DNA from: Tepidibacter mesophilus
GTDB lineage: Bacteria; Bacillota; Clostridia; Peptostreptococcales; Peptostreptococcaceae
Assembly: GCF_002724055.1 (NCBI RefSeq)
Contig: NZ_BDQY01000006.1
Location: 1-64,000, forward strand
Direction of reading: 5' to 3'
DNA length: 64,000 bases
Part shown: piece by piece, positions 60,909-64,000 of the stretch
Layout: the number at the start of each line of letters is the position of its first letter
Position numbering within the stretch: position 1 is the stretch's first letter
Notes under the pieces: generated by a model
The model's database searches: none
What the model was told of the DNA's origin: nothing
Seen by the model: only the letters and a program-made list of their open reading frames with translations
Translations under genes and position numbers: made by a program

Positions 60909-61856
60909 TTATAAATTATATCCGATTTTTCTAAATTTACTGTATCTTTCAAAAACTATTTCTTCTTCATTTTTGTTCACATACTCATTTAATTGTTCAA
61001 TTATATATTCTTTCATCTTATCTGATGTAAATTCAATATTTTTCTGTGCTCCACCTAAAGGTTCTTTTATTATCTTATCTATTATATTTAGTTTATATAA
61101 ATCAGAACTTGTAAGCTTCATTACCTCAGCTGCTTCATTTGCTTTAGAAGCATCCTTCCATAGTATGCTTGAGAGACCTTCTGGCGATATAACAGAGTAT
61201 ATAGAATGTTCAAGCATAGCTACTTTATTAGATACGCCAAGACCAAGTGCTCCTCCACTTCCACCTTCTCCTATAACAATAGATATTACAGGAACCTTTA
61301 AAGAACTCATCTCAAATAAATTTTTAGCTATTGCTTCAGCTTGACCTCTTTCCTCTGCTTCAAGGCCACAAAAAGCACCAGGAGTATCTATAAATGTTAT
61401 TATAGGTCTATTAAATTTTTCAGCTTGCTTCATAAGCCTTAAAGCTTTTCTATATCCTTCTGGATGTGGCATACCAAAATTTCTTTGTATATTCTCTTTT
61501 ACATCTCTTCCTTTTTGATGACCAATTATAGTAACAGGCATATCTCCTATTATACCTATACCTCCCACTATAGCTTTATCATCCTTATATAGCCTGTCAC
61601 CATGAAATTCTATAAATTCACTGCATATATTTTTTATATAGTCTTCCGTTGTAGGTCTATTCCCAGATCTACTTAAATTTACCTTTTGCCAAGCTGTTAA
61701 GTTTTCATATATTTCATTTTTTAGATTTACAAGCTTATTACTCAACATATTTATTTCATTAGATAAATCTATATTATTTTCTCTCGATATTTTTTCAAAT
61801 TCTGCAATTTTGTTTTCAAGCTCTATAATGGGCTTATCTATATCTAAACTATTCAT
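60909..61856 (-). CDS. accA: acetyl-CoA carboxylase carboxyltransferase subunit alpha
   Basis: A 315-residue crotonase-fold subunit. The alpha-beta complex transfers CO2 from carboxybiotin to acetyl-CoA. N-terminal coiled coil (residues 5-50); then RPTTEDYIKNICSEFIEFHGDR, IITFIDTPGAFCGLEAEERGQ near residue 172, SIVIGEGGSGGALGLG near residue 207 and YSVISPEGLSSILWKD near residue 228. GGAGG lies before the ATG. Last gene of accC-accD-accA, 12 nt after accD. Confidence 0.96.
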   Translation of the reverse strand: MNSLDIDKPIIELENKIAEFEKISRENNIDLSNEINMLSNKLVNLKNEIYENLTAWQKVNLSRSGNRPTTEDYIKNICSEFIEFHGDRLYKDDKAIVGGIGIIGDMPVTIIGHQKGRDVKENIQRNFGMPHPEGYRKALRLMKQAEKFNRPIITFIDTPGAFCGLEAEERGQAEAIAKNLFEMSSLKVPVISIVIGEGGSGGALGLGVSNKVAMLEHSIYSVISPEGLSSILWKDASKANEAAEVMKLTSSDLYKLNIIDKIIKEPLGGAQKNIEFTSDKMKEYIIEQLNEYVNKNEEEIVFERYSKFRKIGYNL

Positions 61857-61868
61857 ACTTAGACCTCC

Positions 61869-62720
61869 TTAATACCCATGCATTTTCAATATTTGATGAA
61901 TTTTATTTTTCATATTCTTTCTACTTACAATCAAGTCTAAAAATCCATGTTCTAATAAGAATTCAGATTTTTGGAATCCTTCTGGAAGGTCTTGTTTTAT
62001 CGTCTGTTTTATAACTCTGGGTCCAGCAAATCCTATCAAAGCATTTGGTTCTGCCATTATAATATCTCCAAGCATAGCAAAACTAGCTGTTATTCCACCA
62101 GTCGTAGGATCCGTCAATATAGATATATACGGTAATCCATTTTCACTAAGTTTATTTAAAGCTTGAGAGGTTTTTGCCATTTGCATTAAAGATATTATAC
62201 CTTCTTGCATTCTAGCTCCTCCAGATGCACATACTATTATAACAGGTAGTTTATTCTCTATACCGTTTTCAATAGCTCTAGTTGTTTTTTCTCCTACTAT
62301 ATAACCCATACTTCCCATCATAAACTCTGAATTCATTACGCAAAGTATAACATCTATGCCATTTAACTTCCCAGTTCCAGTTATAACAGCCTCTTTTTCT
62401 TTACTTTTACCAGTATATCTTTCTAACTTTTCTTCATATTCTGGAAATTTCAATATATTCATAGAAACTAAATCTTTATCTAGCTCTTCAAACGTTTTTT
62501 CGTCTATTAACAAATTCACTCTCTTTCTAGCTGAAAGTTTAAAATGATGATTGCATTTAGGACATAAACTCATATTTTCTTCTACTTCTTTTATGAAAAT
62601 ATTACTATTACAACTTTCACACTTTATCCAAAACTTTTCATCAACATTTTTAGTATTAAATTTTTTATTAACAGATACTTGCGCGTACCCTTTTTCTTTA
62701 CTCAATAATTTTTTAATCAT
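61869..62720 (-). CDS. accD: acetyl-CoA carboxylase carboxyltransferase subunit beta
   Basis: A 283-residue partner of AccA. Its N-terminal four-Cys zinc ribbon is complete (CESC near residue 34 and CPKC near residue 53). The catalytic domain shows [11 protein letters not shown] near residue 162, [12 protein letters not shown] and [16 protein letters not shown] near residue 200 (oxyanion hole). AGAGGTGAG precedes the ATG at about 4 nt. It lies between accC and accA in one operon. Confidence 0.95.
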   Translation of the reverse strand: MIKKLLSKEKGYAQVSVNKKFNTKNVDEKFWIKCESCNSNIFIKEVEENMSLCPKCNHHFKLSARKRVNLLIDEKTFEELDKDLVSMNILKFPEYEEKLERYTGKSKEKEAVITGTGKLNGIDVILCVMNSEFMMGSMGYIVGEKTTRAIENGIENKLPVIIVCASGGARMQEGIISLMQMAKTSQALNKLSENGLPYISILTDPTTGGITASFAMLGDIIMAEPNALIGFAGPRVIKQTIKQDLPEGFQKSEFLLEHGFLDLIVSRKNMKNKIHQILKMHGY

Positions 62721-62756
62721 ATCTCACCTCTATAAATTTATGCCTATGTTCTATTC

Positions 62757-64000
62757 TTATTTATTCATAAACTCATTTTCTATAAATTTAGTATGGTGTT
62801 CATCTTTTATAAAAACTTCACTTGCCACTAATTTTTTCTGAAATTCTACATTAGTTTCTACGCCCTCTATAATTAATTCATCTAAAGCTCTTTTCATTCT
62901 ATTTATACATTCTTCTCGGTCATTTGCCCAACATATAAGTTTTCCTATCATAGAATCATATAGAGGAGGTATAATATATCCACCATATACAAAGCTATCA
63001 AATCTCACTCCAAGCCCTCCAGGAACATGAATAGACTCTATTTTACCTGGGCAGGGTCTAAAATTATCGAATGCATCTTCAGCATTTATTCTACATTCTA
63101 TTGCATGACCATTAAATTTTATATCTTGTTGGGTATAAGGCATTCGTTCTCCAGATGCTATTAATATTTGTAATTTTATTAAATCAATCCCAGTTATCAT
63201 TTCCGTGATAGGATGCTCTACTTGGATTCTAGTATTCATTTCTATAAAATAAAAGTTTCTATCATTATCAACTATAAACTCAACAGTTCCAGCACCTATG
63301 TAACTTACAGATTTTGTTGCTTTTATTGCAGCATCATATAATTCATTTCTAGTTTTTTCATCTAAATATGGAGAAATACATTCTTCTATAACTTTTTGAT
63401 TTCTTCTTTGCATAGAACAATCTCTATCTCCAAAATGAACTGCATTTCCAAATGAATCTCCAAAAACTTGTACTTCTATATGTCTAGGATTTTTTATATA
63501 TTTCTCTAAGTACATTTCATCATTTCCAAATGCAGACAATGCTTCAGCTTTGGCTATATTGAAATTAGATACTAATTCTTGTTGATTATTAGCAACTCTC
63601 ATTCCTTTACCTCCGCCTCCACTTGAAGCCTTTATAAGAACTGGGTATCCAATTTCTTCAGCTGTTACAATCGCATCATCTATACTTAAAATTATACCTT
63701 TTGATCCTGGTACAACAGGTACATTAGCATTTATCATAGTATCCCTAGCTGTTGATTTATCACCCATTTTGTCTATTTGTTCATAGTTAGGACCTATAAA
63801 TATAATATTATTCTCTATACATTTTTTAGCAAAAGCAGAGTTTTCAGATAAAAATCCAAACCCTGGATGAATTGCATCACATTTCATTTTCATTGCCAAA
63901 TATATTATATTATCTATGTTATTATAGCTTTTACTTATATTATTAGGACCTATGCATATAGATTCGTCCGCCATATATCTGTGTAAAGATTCCTTATCCG
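62757..64000 (-). CDS. accC: biotin carboxylase, truncated by the window edge
   Basis: At least 414 residues of the biotin carboxylase subunit. An ATG occurs at 63974, but the frame remains open to base 64000 and its codons there (DKESLHRYMADES) match the AccC consensus region ADRDSLHVxxADEAV, so the real start lies outside the window (normal length about 450). ATP-grasp elements: KASSGGGGKGMRVA, HFGDRDCSMQRRNQK, EMNTRIQVEHPITE and ECRINAED. It carboxylates biotin on AccB, whose gene is probably further upstream. Followed by accD after 36 nt. Confidence 0.95.
   Translation of the reverse strand, partial: DKESLHRYMADESICIGPNNISKSYNNIDNIIYLAMKMKCDAIHPGFGFLSENSAFAKKCIENNIIFIGPNYEQIDKMGDKSTARDTMINANVPVVPGSKGIILSIDDAIVTAEEIGYPVLIKASSGGGGKGMRVANNQQELVSNFNIAKAEALSAFGNDEMYLEKYIKNPRHIEVQVFGDSFGNAVHFGDRDCSMQRRNQKVIEECISPYLDEKTRNELYDAAIKATKSVSYIGAGTVEFIVDNDRNFYFIEMNTRIQVEHPITEMITGIDLIKLQILIASGERMPYTQQDIKFNGHAIECRINAEDAFDNFRPCPGKIESIHVPGGLGVRFDSFVYGGYIIPPLYDSMIGKLICWANDREECINRMKRALDELIIEGVETNVEFQKKLVASEVFIKDEHHTKFIENEFMNK

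Noticed and set aside
60595-61344. 249-residue plus-strand frame over spoVS and accA
   Set aside because: Spans two unambiguous minus-strand genes in antisense; no start signals.
62757-63974. accC as a complete gene starting at ATG 63974
   Set aside because: The frame stays open to the window edge and the upstream codons match the AccC family, so the gene is truncated by the window.
1-64000. tRNA, rRNA, CRISPR arrays, insertion sequences, replication origin
   Set aside because: I looked for cloverleaf ends with CCA, direct-repeat spacing, transposase motifs and DnaA-box clusters by eye and found none that stand up.

Overview
The window comes from a very AT-rich (well under 30% G+C by eye), endospore-forming, anaerobic Gram-positive bacterium of the class Clostridia. 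A Peptostreptococcaceae-like organism is my best guess, but I cannot name a genus from the sequence alone. The grounds are a SpoVAF/GerA germination protein, SpoVS, a TM1266-type Fe-only hydrogenase regulator, a thiol peroxidase, a pabA-pabB-pabC-fol-aroF cluster next to dnaG-rpoD-trmK-Nif3, strong AGGAGG ribosome sites and several TTG starts. No rRNA, tRNA, CRISPR array, prophage or insertion sequence was seen.

Layout. 0-7 kb: hydrogenase regulator, a decayed-looking gene-poor stretch, two tandem brnQ genes (branched-chain amino acid uptake) with CodY-box-like sites, a duplicated DUF4397 protein and a lysine exporter split into two overlapping ORFs. 7-17 kb: truA, small or unknown proteins, an MBL hydrolase, DUF3793, spoVAF, purB, an aspartate-type aminotransferase, a dipeptidase and a tyrosine recombinase lacking its first catalytic arginine. 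17-28 kb: uppP, a motif-eroded UvrD-like protein, DUF2207, cupin, DUF1836, SulP, ABC-F and tpx. 28-34 kb: the potABCD polyamine operon divergent from an amino acid:cation symporter across a 38-bp palindrome, then an RNA methyltransferase. 34-43 kb: larE, two AzgA-like purine permeases (one behind a PurBox-like palindrome, one behind a guanine-type riboswitch), a class IV aminotransferase, a peptidoglycan-binding exported protein, two tandem XapX mini-proteins and an acetate transporter. 43-55 kb: minus-strand housekeeping operons that run pabA-pabB-pabC-NTase-folE-folP-folB-folK-aroF, then dnaG-rpoD, then trmK-Nif3-zinc ribbon. 55-64 kb: deacetylase, nucleotidase, sulfurtransferase, a compositionally foreign aminotransferase, spoVS, and accC-accD-accA, with accC running off the right edge.

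Working together: the pab/fol/aroF genes link chorismate supply, p-aminobenzoate and folate synthesis in one transcription unit. Purine handling (purB, two permeases) shows two different regulatory devices. Amino acid and polyamine uptake (brnQ x2, DAACS, pot) carries candidate CodY or palindromic operators. The most unusual signal is a recurring arrangement at three places (7.2, 9.8 and 42.3 kb) in which a perfect inverted repeat of 12, 15 or 26 bp buries the Shine-Dalgarno sequence of the following gene without a U-tract. This suggests translational switches or operators rather than terminators.
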